Origin: Flaviramulus basaltis
Lineage (GTDB): Bacteria; Bacteroidota; Bacteroidia; Flavobacteriales; Flavobacteriaceae
Assembly (NCBI RefSeq): GCF_900114265.1
Contig: NZ_FPKV01000001.1
Span: 992,001 to 1,056,000, forward strand
Direction: 5' to 3'
Length of the DNA stretch: 64,000 bases
Below are positions 24,784-32,670 of the stretch, one piece after another; the stretch's first letter is position 1, and every line of letters starts with the position of its first letter. The notes below the pieces were generated by a model. That model saw nothing but the letters and a program-made list of their open reading frames with translations. It searched no databases and was not told the origin of the DNA. The position numbers and the translations under genes were made by a program.

Positions 24784-26973
24784 ATGACCATTTCAATTTG
24801 GAGATACAGTCATCTAGCGTTGGCTGTATCTTCTTTTGTTTTTATTCTTTTAGCTTCCATAACTGGAATTATATTGGCGTTTCAGCCTATTTCAGAACAA
24901 ATTCAACCTTATAAAGTAGCCGATTTAAATACGATTTCTGTAGCAGAATTAGTAACTGTTTTTAAAGATAATTATCCTGAAATTATTGATGTTAAAGTAG
25001 ATACTAACGACTTTGTAATCGCTTCGGTATTTACAGAGGAAGGTGATAATTTAGAAGGTTATTTTAATCCAAAAACGGCAGAATATTTAGGCGAAGAAAT
25101 AGAAGTTTCTAAGTTTTTTCAATGGGTTACAAGCCTTCATAGATCATTATTTTTAAAAGGTATTGGGCGTTTTTTTGTGGGATTATGTTCTTTTTTGTTA
25201 TTCTTAATTGCAGTTTCTGGCTCAGTGTTAATTTTAAAAAGGCAACGAAGTTTAAAAAAGTTCTTTTCTAAAATTGTTAATGAAAATTTTAATCAATATT
25301 GGCATGTGGTTTTAGGGCGTTTGTCTTTAATTCCAATCATTATCATTACAGTTACAGGAGTTTATTTGTCTTTAGAAAAGTTTGATTTATTGCCAAAAGC
25401 AGAAACTTCTCATAATATAGATTTTGACTCACTTTCTACAACACCAACACAAGCAGTTTCAGAATTTAAATTATTTAAAAACACACCACTATCTCAAGTT
25501 AAATCTTTAGAATTTCCCTTTTCTGAAGATGTTGAAGATTATTTCATCTTAAAATTAAAAGATAAAGAAGTTATTGTAAACCAATTTACAGGCGCTATTT
25601 TAAGTGAGATAAAATCACCTTTAGTTGACATGTTTTCAGGTTTAAGTTTGAATTTACACACCGGAAAAGGCAGTATTTTATGGTCTATAATTTTAGCCAT
25701 TGCTACCGCAAATATTCTATTTTTTATCTATTCTGGATTTGCTATGACGCTTAAACGCCGTGCTTCAAAACTTAAGAATAAATATAAAAAAGACGATGCA
25801 AAATATATTATTTTAGTGGGTTCAGAAAACGGGAGTACTTTGCCTTTTGCTAATGCGTTTCATCAACAATTATTAAAAGCAGGAGAAACATCATATATCA
25901 GCGAGCTTAATAATTATAATACTTATAAAAAAGCCGAACATCTTATTATAATTACTGCAACTTATGGTTTAGGCGAACCGCCAACTAATGCTAGTAAGTT
26001 TTTAGAACGTTTAAAAGCAGTACAACAAGAACAAACAGTTAGTTATTCTGTTGTAGGTTTTGGGTCTTTAGCATATCCAGCTTTTTGCAAATTCGCATTC
26101 GATGTTGATAAGGCTATGCAAATTAAATACAATCAATTATTAGAACCATTTACTATTAATGATAAATCGGTAGAAGCTTTTAGTCAATGGATCCAAAAAT
26201 GGAATGATAAAGTTGGCTTAAAAATAACAGTTCCTAAAGATGGTTTGGTAAGCAAACCTAAAACCAACAAAAAGCTTAAAATTATTAGTAAAACTAAAGT
26301 TTCAGAAAATCCTGATGATACGTTTTTAATCACTTTAAAACCTAAGAAAACATACAAATTCACATCAGGCGATTTGTTAGCGGTTTATCCCAAAAATGAT
26401 TATCGAGAACGGTTGTATTCCATTGGTAAAGTAAATGGGAATATTCAATTAAGCGTTAAGTATTATGAAAATGGTTTGGCGTCTAATTATTTAAATAATT
26501 TCCAAATAAACAACCAGTTAAAAGCGCGCATTATTCAAAATTCTGCTTTTCATTTTCCTAAAAAAGCATCACGTGTGGTTTTAATTGCTAACGGTACGGG
26601 TATTGCACCATTTTTAGGCATGTTGCATCAAAATAGACAAACAGAAACTCATTTGTATTTAGGCTTACGAACTCAAGAATCTAACGCGTTGTATGAGTCA
26701 CAAATAAATGCGTTATTAAAGCAACATAAACTTACTAAATTTCATTTAATATTATCGCAAGAAGATAAAAAAAGGTATGTGCAAGATGTGTTATTTAGAG
26801 ATGCCATATTTATAGCAGAAACATTAAATAATAAAGGAATTATAATGATTTGCGGTTCTTTAGCAATGCAAAATGGCGTACTAAATATGTTAGAATCTAT
26901 TTGTGTAAAGTATAACAATAAGCCATTAAGTTACTATCAAAACAATCTACAAATAAAAACAGACTGTTATTAA
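24784..26973 (+). CDS. PepSY membrane / flavodoxin / FAD-NADPH reductase fusion
   Basis: 729 residues. Four membrane helices (about 11-33, 128-151, 178-197, 297-322) belong to a PepSY_TM unit with His at 10, 119, 174 and 292, placed as heme ligands would be. A flavodoxin-like domain follows (~341-480, VGSENGST and TATYGLGEPP). Last comes a ferredoxin-NADP reductase (FNR) module with the FAD motif RERLYSI (541-547) and the nucleotide motif ANGTGIAPF (~601-609), ending in ...KTDCY as in CysJ-like reductases. It should move NADPH electrons from the cytosol through membrane hemes to periplasmic acceptors, such as the DUF2271 protein or ferric/heme iron. It is last in the plus-strand arm and overlaps the converging cvpA by 4 bases. 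Confidence 0.88.
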   Translation: MTISIWRYSHLALAVSSFVFILLASITGIILAFQPISEQIQPYKVADLNTISVAELVTVFKDNYPEIIDVKVDTNDFVIASVFTEEGDNLEGYFNPKTAEYLGEEIEVSKFFQWVTSLHRSLFLKGIGRFFVGLCSFLLFLIAVSGSVLILKRQRSLKKFFSKIVNENFNQYWHVVLGRLSLIPIIIITVTGVYLSLEKFDLLPKAETSHNIDFDSLSTTPTQAVSEFKLFKNTPLSQVKSLEFPFSEDVEDYFILKLKDKEVIVNQFTGAILSEIKSPLVDMFSGLSLNLHTGKGSILWSIILAIATANILFFIYSGFAMTLKRRASKLKNKYKKDDAKYIILVGSENGSTLPFANAFHQQLLKAGETSYISELNNYNTYKKAEHLIIITATYGLGEPPTNASKFLERLKAVQQEQTVSYSVVGFGSLAYPAFCKFAFDVDKAMQIKYNQLLEPFTINDKSVEAFSQWIQKWNDKVGLKITVPKDGLVSKPKTNKKLKIISKTKVSENPDDTFLITLKPKKTYKFTSGDLLAVYPKNDYRERLYSIGKVNGNIQLSVKYYENGLASNYLNNFQINNQLKARIIQNSAFHFPKKASRVVLIANGTGIAPFLGMLHQNRQTETHLYLGLRTQESNALYESQINALLKQHKLTKFHLILSQEDKKRYVQDVLFRDAIFIAETLNNKGIIMICGSLAMQNGVLNMLESICVKYNNKPLSYYQNNLQIKTDCY

Positions 26974-27485
26974 GCATCACTTTCAGAAGTAATTTCATCT
27001 TCCTTTGGTGTTAGTATATTTGGAAAAATCATAGGAACTAAAGATTTTACAGGTGTATAAAGTGCAGAATCATCTATGTTTTCTTCATCAATAAAGCTAA
27101 TGGTACTGTTCATTTTGTCAAAAATATTCAAAACAACACTTAAAATAAGTGCAATTTTTAAAGCACCAAAAACACCACCAAGTAATTTATTTATAATACC
27201 AAGAGCGGCAAAATCTGCTAATTTTGTAAGTGCTTTTCCAGCAAGACCAATGGCTAGAACTATAATTACAAAAGTTATAGCAAAGGCAGTAATATTAATA
27301 GTTTTTTCGTTCCAATCTGTTTTTGTTTGTAAAAATTCGGCAGCGAAATTACTAAAATGAATGGCTCCATAAACACCAGCAACAAGGGCAACTAATGAGG
27401 CAACTTCAACAAAAAGGCCTTTCATAAACCCTCTAACAAGACCAAATAAAATTAAAGCTCCTAAAACAATATCTATAACACTCAT
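26970..27485 (-). CDS. cvpA: CvpA family membrane protein
   Basis: 171 residues. Four predicted membrane helices, with the CvpA signature at the N-terminus (VIDIVLGALILFGLVRGFMKGLFVEVASLVALVAG) and a second conserved block GKALTKLADFAALGIINKLLGGVFG. CvpA proteins are inner-membrane proteins known from colicin V production and envelope stress; biochemical role unclear. The 3' end overlaps the PepSY gene by 4 bases in convergent orientation. A minus-strand TATATTTG (27502-27509) lies 16 bases before the ATG. Confidence 0.9.
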   Translation of the reverse strand: MSVIDIVLGALILFGLVRGFMKGLFVEVASLVALVAGVYGAIHFSNFAAEFLQTKTDWNEKTINITAFAITFVIIVLAIGLAGKALTKLADFAALGIINKLLGGVFGALKIALILSVVLNIFDKMNSTISFIDEENIDDSALYTPVKSLVPMIFPNILTPKEDEITSESDA

Positions 27486-27501
27486 AATTAAATTATTTAA
27501 G

Positions 27502-27509
27502 CAAATATA
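27502..27509 (-). promoter_or_regulatory. Candidate -7 box for cvpA
   Basis: The minus strand reads TATATTTG, an exact TAnnTTTG match, 16 bases ahead of the cvpA ATG at 27485. It is divergent with the 27535 box. Confidence 0.5.
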
Positions 27510-27534
27510 AAATAATAGTCACACTTAGGTTTAT

Positions 27535-27542
27535 TAACTTTG
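27535..27542 (+). promoter_or_regulatory. Candidate -7 box for the 118-residue protein
   Basis: TAACTTTG fits TAnnTTTG and lies 16 bases before the ATG at 27559, giving a very short 5' leader. Confidence 0.5.
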
Positions 27543-27558
27543 CAGCTTTAAAATTATT

Positions 27559-27915
27559 ATGTCTAGAGACGAACAATTAAAAGAACGCTGGGAATTGGTA
27601 GTGCAAAAACTATCCAATCAATTTGCCGATGGAGACACATTAGATCTTGATGCAATAATTTATTTAATAGGCGTGCAAGAACTGGGGCAGTTAGAAAGAA
27701 GCTTTAAAAAAGACCAAAAGCTAGACCTTATGCATATTGCAATATGTAAACTACTTATGCCTTATGGCTATTACGAACTCGATTTTGTAGATGATGAAGG
27801 ATGGCCACATTACAAAACTCTAGAAAATTTACCCCATTTAAAAGCGGGCGAACAAAGTGTTTTAATGAAAGAAGCTATAGTTAATTACTTTTTAGAAACC
27901 GAGTATATAAATTAG
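27559..27915 (+). CDS. Conserved-looking hypothetical protein (118 aa)
   Basis: 118 residues, acidic and helical, no signal peptide, no Cys-rich or catalytic motif that I recognise. The middle has LDAIIYLIGVQELGQLERSFKKDQKLDLMHIAICKLLMPYGYYEL, followed by FVDDEGWPHY. The gene has its own promoter box and normal codon use, so it is taken as real. It looks like a cytosolic protein of a flavobacterial family without assigned function. Its stop is followed after 5 bases by copy 1 of the ~80-bp intergenic repeat. Neighbours (cvpA, a lipocalin-like lipoprotein, pheS) give no functional clue. Confidence 0.75.
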   Translation: MSRDEQLKERWELVVQKLSNQFADGDTLDLDAIIYLIGVQELGQLERSFKKDQKLDLMHIAICKLLMPYGYYELDFVDDEGWPHYKTLENLPHLKAGEQSVLMKEAIVNYFLETEYIN

Positions 27916-27920
27916 TTTTT

Positions 27921-28004
27921 GGGCGTTACCTAAAGGTCGGGCTTTTCGTTACAATCTTTTTATTCGTACCTCTCAAAAAGGATTTCCACTACAATCCCTA
28001 ACGC
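27921..28004 (+). repeat. Intergenic repeat, copy 1 (84 bp)
   Basis: The left end GGGCGTTACC and right end CCCTAACGC form a GCGTTA/TAACGC inverted pair. Inside are CGTTACAATCTTTT and GGATTTCCACTACAATCC; the latter can form a GGATT/AATCC hairpin. Nearly the same sequence recurs at 61918-61998. Both copies lie 5-7 bases after a plus-strand stop codon in the same orientation. Confidence 0.85.
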
Positions 28005-28075
28005 AGTTACATGAACACAAAATTTTTTATATTATAAGAAAACACCTATGTTTACATCTTAAAACCAAAGTAATT

Positions 28076-28480
28076 ATGAAAAAAGTAATTTTACTTTTAA
28101 GTGTATTTGCAGTTGTATTAACTTCTTGTAGTAGTGATGATGATTCTTCATCACAAGACCCAATAATTGGAACTTGGAACTATTATAAAGCTTATACCAA
28201 CGGAAATGAAGAAGTTTTAGATGAATGTGAGAAGCAAGAAAAGTTTATATTTAAATCTGATGGTTTAGTAGATTATGAATATTACGAAGAAGATGAATCA
28301 AATAATTGTCTTTTAGAGGAAGAGGTTTCAGGAACTTGGTCAAATGAAGGAAATAACATGTATACTTTGAATTTTGGTTTTGGAGATTCTACTCAAACTC
28401 TTACTTTTGAAAGTAATACATTCTATTACGAAGATAAAGATGGAAGTGATGTTTATAGAATAGTTTACATCAGAAAATAA
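28076..28480 (+). CDS. Lipocalin-like lipoprotein
   Basis: 134 residues. Lipoprotein signal ending at Cys18 (LTSC), a Ser/Asp-rich linker, then a small beta domain of the lipocalin-like type: PIIGTWNYYKAY, KFIFKSDGLVDY, EEVSGTWSNEGNNMYTLNF and a closing YRIVYIRK strand. The GTW...F.SDG...GTW pattern is typical of Bacteroidota lipocalin-like lipoproteins, whose ligands are unknown. A TATGTTTA at 28047 may be a weak -7 box. A terminator follows, so it is probably monocistronic. Confidence 0.8.
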   Translation: MKKVILLLSVFAVVLTSCSSDDDSSSQDPIIGTWNYYKAYTNGNEEVLDECEKQEKFIFKSDGLVDYEYYEEDESNNCLLEEEVSGTWSNEGNNMYTLNFGFGDSTQTLTFESNTFYYEDKDGSDVYRIVYIRK

Positions 28481-28503
28481 GATTCAACAAATTATAAAAA
28501 TAC

Positions 28504-28530
28504 AACTCCTTATTATTGAAGGAGTTTTTT
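28504..28530 (+). terminator. Terminator after the lipocalin-like gene
   Basis: AACTCCTT (28504-28511) pairs with AAGGAGTT (28519-28526) around a seven-base loop and runs into six T. Confidence 0.88.
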
Positions 28531-28545
28531 GTTTATAAAAATCAC

Positions 28546-28553
28546 TAAATTTG
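28546..28553 (+). promoter_or_regulatory. Candidate -7 box for pheS
   Basis: TAAATTTG is an exact TAnnTTTG match placed 22 bases before the pheS ATG and just after the upstream terminator. Confidence 0.55.
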
Positions 28554-28575
28554 CATTCATTTTTGAAATGACGTC

Positions 28576-29595
28576 ATGATAGATAAGATTAAAGAGCTAA
28601 TAGCTGAAGCCGAAGTTTTTAAAGCACAATCAAAAGAAGAGGTTGAAGCTTTCCGTATAAAGTATTTAGGTAAAAAAGGATTATTAAACGACTTTTTTGC
28701 TGAGTTTAAAAATGTAGCTAATGATCAAAAAAAAGAATTCGGTCAAACTATAAATAAACTCAAAAAAACCGCCGAAGACAAAGTAAATGCTCTAAAAGAA
28801 GAGCTTGAAAGTAACGAGGAAGTAAAAGGGGTTTATGGCGATTTATCGCGACCTGGTCAACCTATTCAAATAGGTGCCCGTCATCCAATATCTATAGTAA
28901 AAAATCAAATTATCGATATTTTTTCTCGTATAGGTTTTAATGTTAGTGAAGGTCCAGAAATTGAAGATGATTGGCATAACTTTACAGCATTAAACTTACC
29001 AGAATATCATCCAGCAAGAGATATGCAGGATACATTTTTTATTCAAACCAATCCAGATATTTTATTGCGTACACATACTAGTTCTGTACAAGTGCGTTAT
29101 ATGGAAAATAACAAACCACCTATTCGTACAATTTCTCCTGGTAGAGTTTATAGAAACGAAGCTATTTCTGCGCGTTCACATTGCTTTTTCCATCAAGTAG
29201 AAGGTTTGTATATTGATAAAGATGTGAGTTTTGCAGACTTAAAACAAACACTTCAACATTTCACGACAGAAATGTTTGGAAAAAGTAAAATACGTTTACG
29301 TCCTTCATACTTTCCGTTTACAGAACCAAGCGCAGAAATTGATGTGTATTGGGGATTAGAAACTGAAACAGACTACAAAATCACTAAAGGAACAGGTTGG
29401 TTAGAAATTGGAGGTTGCGGTATGGTAGATCCTAATGTGTTGGAAAACTGTAAAATTGATTCAAAAGAATATTCAGGATTTGCATTTGGAGTAGGAATAG
29501 ATAGAATAGCCATGTTGCTTCATCAAATAGGTGATATTCGCTTATTAAGTGAAAATGATGTTCGTTTTTTAGAGCAATTTAAGAGCGCATTGTAA
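28576..29595 (+). CDS. pheS: Phenylalanine--tRNA ligase alpha subunit
   Basis: 339 residues, the normal PheS length. An N-terminal coiled coil (1-85) is followed by the class II catalytic core: HPISIVKNQIIDIFSRIGFNVSEGPEIEDDWHNF, HTSSVQVRYM, and motif 2 RVYRNEAISARSHCFFHQVEGLYI. Motif 3, GFAFGVGIDRIAMLLHQIGDIR, lies near the end. It charges tRNA-Phe in the cytosol as an alpha2-beta2 enzyme with PheT, which is not adjacent here; it must be encoded elsewhere. The promoter box upstream and terminator downstream suggest a single-gene transcript. Confidence 0.98.
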   Translation: MIDKIKELIAEAEVFKAQSKEEVEAFRIKYLGKKGLLNDFFAEFKNVANDQKKEFGQTINKLKKTAEDKVNALKEELESNEEVKGVYGDLSRPGQPIQIGARHPISIVKNQIIDIFSRIGFNVSEGPEIEDDWHNFTALNLPEYHPARDMQDTFFIQTNPDILLRTHTSSVQVRYMENNKPPIRTISPGRVYRNEAISARSHCFFHQVEGLYIDKDVSFADLKQTLQHFTTEMFGKSKIRLRPSYFPFTEPSAEIDVYWGLETETDYKITKGTGWLEIGGCGMVDPNVLENCKIDSKEYSGFAFGVGIDRIAMLLHQIGDIRLLSENDVRFLEQFKSAL

Positions 29596-29610
29596 ATTTA
29601 AAAACAGAAT

Positions 29611-29643
29611 AAAAAGGCGTTAATCATTGATTAACGCCTTTTT
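29611..29643. terminator. Bidirectional terminator between pheS and the S9 peptidase
   Basis: AAAAAGGCGTTAAT pairs with ATTAACGCCTTTTT around a five-base loop. A and T runs on either side serve both converging genes. Confidence 0.92.
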
Positions 29644-29645
29644 TA

Positions 29646-32003
29646 TTAATTAAGAGTTTCTTGAAACAACTTAAAAATTCTACGGTATTCATCAGACCAA
29701 CTAGAAGCTTCAACAAAACCATGACTTTCAAGAGGGAACACAGCTAATTCCCAGTTTTCTTTTTTCAATTCTATTAAACGTTGAGATAAACGTACTACAT
29801 CTTGAAAATGAACATTAGTATCTATCATGCCATGGAGCATTAGTAAGTTTCCTTTTAATCCTTCTGCAAAATATAATGGTGAACTTTGTTTGTAGGCTTT
29901 AGGGTCTTCAACAGGGGTGTTTAAAATTCTAGCTGTATATCCATGATTGTAATGTGCCCAATCTGTTACAGAACGAAGTGCAGCACCACTTTTAAACGTA
30001 TCGGGCGATTTAAACATTGCCATTAAAGTTATAAAACCACCATACGAACCGCCATAAATTCCTAATCGATCTTTATCGATGTCTAGGTTTTCTACTAGAT
30101 ATTTAGCACCATCAATTTGGTCATCTAAATCTTTTCCACCCATATTGCGGTAGATTGCTGTTCGCCAATCTCTACCATAACCTTTACTTGCTCTAAAATC
30201 TATAGCTAAAACTGTGTAGCCATTATCTACTAAAATATTATGAAACATATATTCTCTATAATAAGAAGACCACCAATTGTGTACATTTTGAAGATAACCC
30301 GCACCATGAACAAATATTATAGCAGCACCATTTTTTTTAGCTTCACTAGGTTTGTAAAGTGTTGCAGGAACACTTACGCCATCACTAGCCGTAAAGTTTA
30401 TTATTTCAGAATCTATCCATTTATAAGAATTAAAAGCATCGGTTGTAGACTGGGTTAATTGTGTCATTTCTGCGCCGGGTTTATTAGGCATTACATACAA
30501 TTCCCATGGTTTGTTGGTGTAAGAATAGCGAATAGCTAATTGAGTTTCATCAGGTGATACTATAACTTCATGTCCACCTTTTCGTGATGTAATTTGTGTC
30601 ATTTTTCCACCTTTTGCAGGTAAATGATAAAAATGTTGCTCGTGAGGACTCACTTTGTTGCTTGTTAAAAAAAAGGTGGTTTTATCTTTAGATAAGCTCA
30701 CATCTAAAACCTCGAAATTTCCTTGGGTTAATGCTTTAATTTTTCCTGAATTAACATTAGCAGTATATAAGTGTGCATAACCTGTTTTTTCAGATTTAAA
30801 CCAAATATTATCTTGATCTATCCAGCCCATTTCTGGACGTGAAAACCAACCTATTCCAGGACCACCAATCCACGCATCATCATGTTGTTTATCAATAAGT
30901 TTTAACTTTCCGTCTGTCAGGTTCACCAACATAATCCAACGGTCTTTATAATCTTGTGATGTAATATTTATTATTGCTTTACCATCATCTGAAAGTAGCG
31001 GTTTGTCTATTTCTACAGATCTTGGGTTTTCAAAACTGTCTTTATATTCTGAAAGGTTTTCAGCATAGTCCTTTAAATATTTAGGTTTGTCTTTAATGCC
31101 TTCTATAGAATCGGTTTTAATTTGATATGTTTCACTTGTTTTTAAGTTTAAAATCCAAGATTCATAAGTGTTTTGCTCGCTACCAACTTTTGGTCTTGCA
31201 TTTAAATCATTAGTATAACCGCTTTTGGTAACATAATCCGGCACATTTGTATTTTTGTTTTTTGAAACAGAATACAGGCGGTAAACAACATATTTTAAAT
31301 CTGCTGAAATATCAATATCTAATAACTTTTTATCATCTAAATAAATTGTTTTTGGACGACTAACTTGTGTTTGCTCTCTACGGTATTTTTGAGCATCAGT
31401 TTCATTTTTACGCTTTTCTAGAATATTAAAAGATTGTAATTGGTCATCTTCTAACCATTGGTCTTGTGAATTAAGATCGTGTTCAGTTTTTTCGTTTCCA
31501 CTTTTAAAATCTGTAAGTTGAGTTGTTGTACCTTGGTTAATTTGCCATTTAAACAAATTGTTATCGAGCTTATAAATAATAGCCTTTTGATTACCTGAAA
31601 ACTTTGGATTAGATTCTCTGGCAATGGTATTGGTAATCTGCTTTGATGAATAAGTGGAATTGTTCAATAAAAATAAATCACCGTTTTTTTCATAAACTTT
31701 CCATTGGAAATCTTTTGAATATACGCCGCTATTGGTTTTTGCTTTTAAATCTTCAAAAGAAAGTTTACTTATTTTTTTTGATTGAATGGCTATTTGATAG
31801 TTAGAACGAATAGTATCATTATTTGGATTCCAACTAAAATAAATATTTTTACTATCATCAGACCAGCTTAAAGTTTCAGGTAAATAACCTACAAAGTCTT
31901 CACCTTGCATAATTTGATCTATAGTTAGCTCAGATTGATTTTTAACCTGCCCAATACTTATAACAGTTACAAAAAGGAATAAAGAGAATATTAATTGTTT
32001 CAT
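29646..32003 (-). CDS. S9 family prolyl oligopeptidase / dipeptidyl peptidase
   Basis: 785 residues from the ATG at 32003, chosen because a signal peptide (MKQLIFSLFLFVTVISIGQ) starts there; eight upstream codons are probably untranslated. The N-terminal ~520 residues form a beta-propeller with recurrent aromatic and Asp-rich blades. The C-terminal alpha/beta-hydrolase has the serine elbow GGSYGGF near 650, an acid in HGMIDTNVHFQD and the His in ESHGFVE. This is the dipeptidyl peptidase IV/prolyl oligopeptidase family, cutting proline-containing peptides in the periplasm or at the surface. It is monocistronic and divergent from the efflux regulator. Confidence 0.93.
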   Translation of the reverse strand: MKQLIFSLFLFVTVISIGQVKNQSELTIDQIMQGEDFVGYLPETLSWSDDSKNIYFSWNPNNDTIRSNYQIAIQSKKISKLSFEDLKAKTNSGVYSKDFQWKVYEKNGDLFLLNNSTYSSKQITNTIARESNPKFSGNQKAIIYKLDNNLFKWQINQGTTTQLTDFKSGNEKTEHDLNSQDQWLEDDQLQSFNILEKRKNETDAQKYRREQTQVSRPKTIYLDDKKLLDIDISADLKYVVYRLYSVSKNKNTNVPDYVTKSGYTNDLNARPKVGSEQNTYESWILNLKTSETYQIKTDSIEGIKDKPKYLKDYAENLSEYKDSFENPRSVEIDKPLLSDDGKAIINITSQDYKDRWIMLVNLTDGKLKLIDKQHDDAWIGGPGIGWFSRPEMGWIDQDNIWFKSEKTGYAHLYTANVNSGKIKALTQGNFEVLDVSLSKDKTTFFLTSNKVSPHEQHFYHLPAKGGKMTQITSRKGGHEVIVSPDETQLAIRYSYTNKPWELYVMPNKPGAEMTQLTQSTTDAFNSYKWIDSEIINFTASDGVSVPATLYKPSEAKKNGAAIIFVHGAGYLQNVHNWWSSYYREYMFHNILVDNGYTVLAIDFRASKGYGRDWRTAIYRNMGGKDLDDQIDGAKYLVENLDIDKDRLGIYGGSYGGFITLMAMFKSPDTFKSGAALRSVTDWAHYNHGYTARILNTPVEDPKAYKQSSPLYFAEGLKGNLLMLHGMIDTNVHFQDVVRLSQRLIELKKENWELAVFPLESHGFVEASSWSDEYRRIFKLFQETLN

Positions 32004-32104
32004 GGAGGATATAAATTTTATAAGCATGATACTAAATAACGAATTTAAAGTTAAGTATGAAATATGCTTATAAAGCTTTTTTATTTAACAATTATTTAAC
32101 TTCG

Positions 32105-32130
32105 TTTAGTTCGGTTTGTTCCGAACTAAA
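32105..32130. promoter_or_regulatory. Perfect inverted repeat: probable operator of the efflux operon
   Basis: TTTAGTTCGG (32105-32114) and CCGAACTAAA (32121-32130) form a perfect 10-base inverted repeat with a six-base centre. It ends three bases before the TATTTTTG -7 box of the GbsR/MarR gene, so binding there would block that promoter. The likely ligand is the GbsR-like regulator itself (inference). Confidence 0.75.
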
Positions 32131-32132
32131 TT

Positions 32133-32140
32133 TATTTTTG
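32133..32140 (+). promoter_or_regulatory. Candidate -7 box for the efflux operon
   Basis: TATTTTTG fits TAnnTTTG, 20 bases ahead of the regulator ATG at 32161 and directly after the palindromic operator. Confidence 0.55.
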
Positions 32141-32160
32141 CGTCTTAAATTTTTTAAATT

Positions 32161-32661
32161 ATGAGTGCTGCAATATGTAAGCAAAAACAAAGATTGGTAG
32201 AAAAATTGGGTGTACTTCTAGAAAGTAAAGAACAATTGGCTCCAGTTGAAGCAAGAATTTTATCCTATATCATTTTAACTGGAAAAATAGGAACCACATT
32301 TGAAGATTTGGTAACACATTTATGCGCAAGCAAAAGCACTATTTCTACACATTTAAATCATCTACAAGATTTAAAGAAGATTATTTATTTCACAAAACCT
32401 GGAGATAGAAAAAAATATTTCACAATTAATCAAGATAATATTCTTCAGAGTATCGATAATATGATTCAATCTTGGTTAGATCAAAAAGATTTACATGTAG
32501 AGATTAGAGATTATAAAGAAAATGCAAATAGTGTCACAGAAGACGAAGCTTCAAAATTTGATTTAGGATTTCATGATAATTATATAAAATTTTTAGATGA
32601 AGCTACAAAATCAATTTCAGAATTAAGAACAAAAATCATAGAAAACAATAATCAATTTTAA
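32161..32661 (+). CDS. GbsR/MarR family transcriptional regulator
   Basis: 166 residues with a winged helix-turn-helix at about 40-100 (APVEARILSYIILTG, FEDLVTHLCASKSTISTHLNHLQDLKKIIYFTKPGDRKKYF). The helical C-terminal part should dimerise. The pattern is that of GbsR-like MarR proteins, commonly found at the head of RND efflux operons in Bacteroidota. It lies 9 bases before the membrane-fusion gene, so it is the first gene of the efflux operon and probably autoregulates through the perfect palindrome at 32105-32130. The inducing molecule is unknown. Confidence 0.88.
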   Translation: MSAAICKQKQRLVEKLGVLLESKEQLAPVEARILSYIILTGKIGTTFEDLVTHLCASKSTISTHLNHLQDLKKIIYFTKPGDRKKYFTINQDNILQSIDNMIQSWLDQKDLHVEIRDYKENANSVTEDEASKFDLGFHDNYIKFLDEATKSISELRTKIIENNNQF

Positions 32662-32670
32662 CCCAAAATA

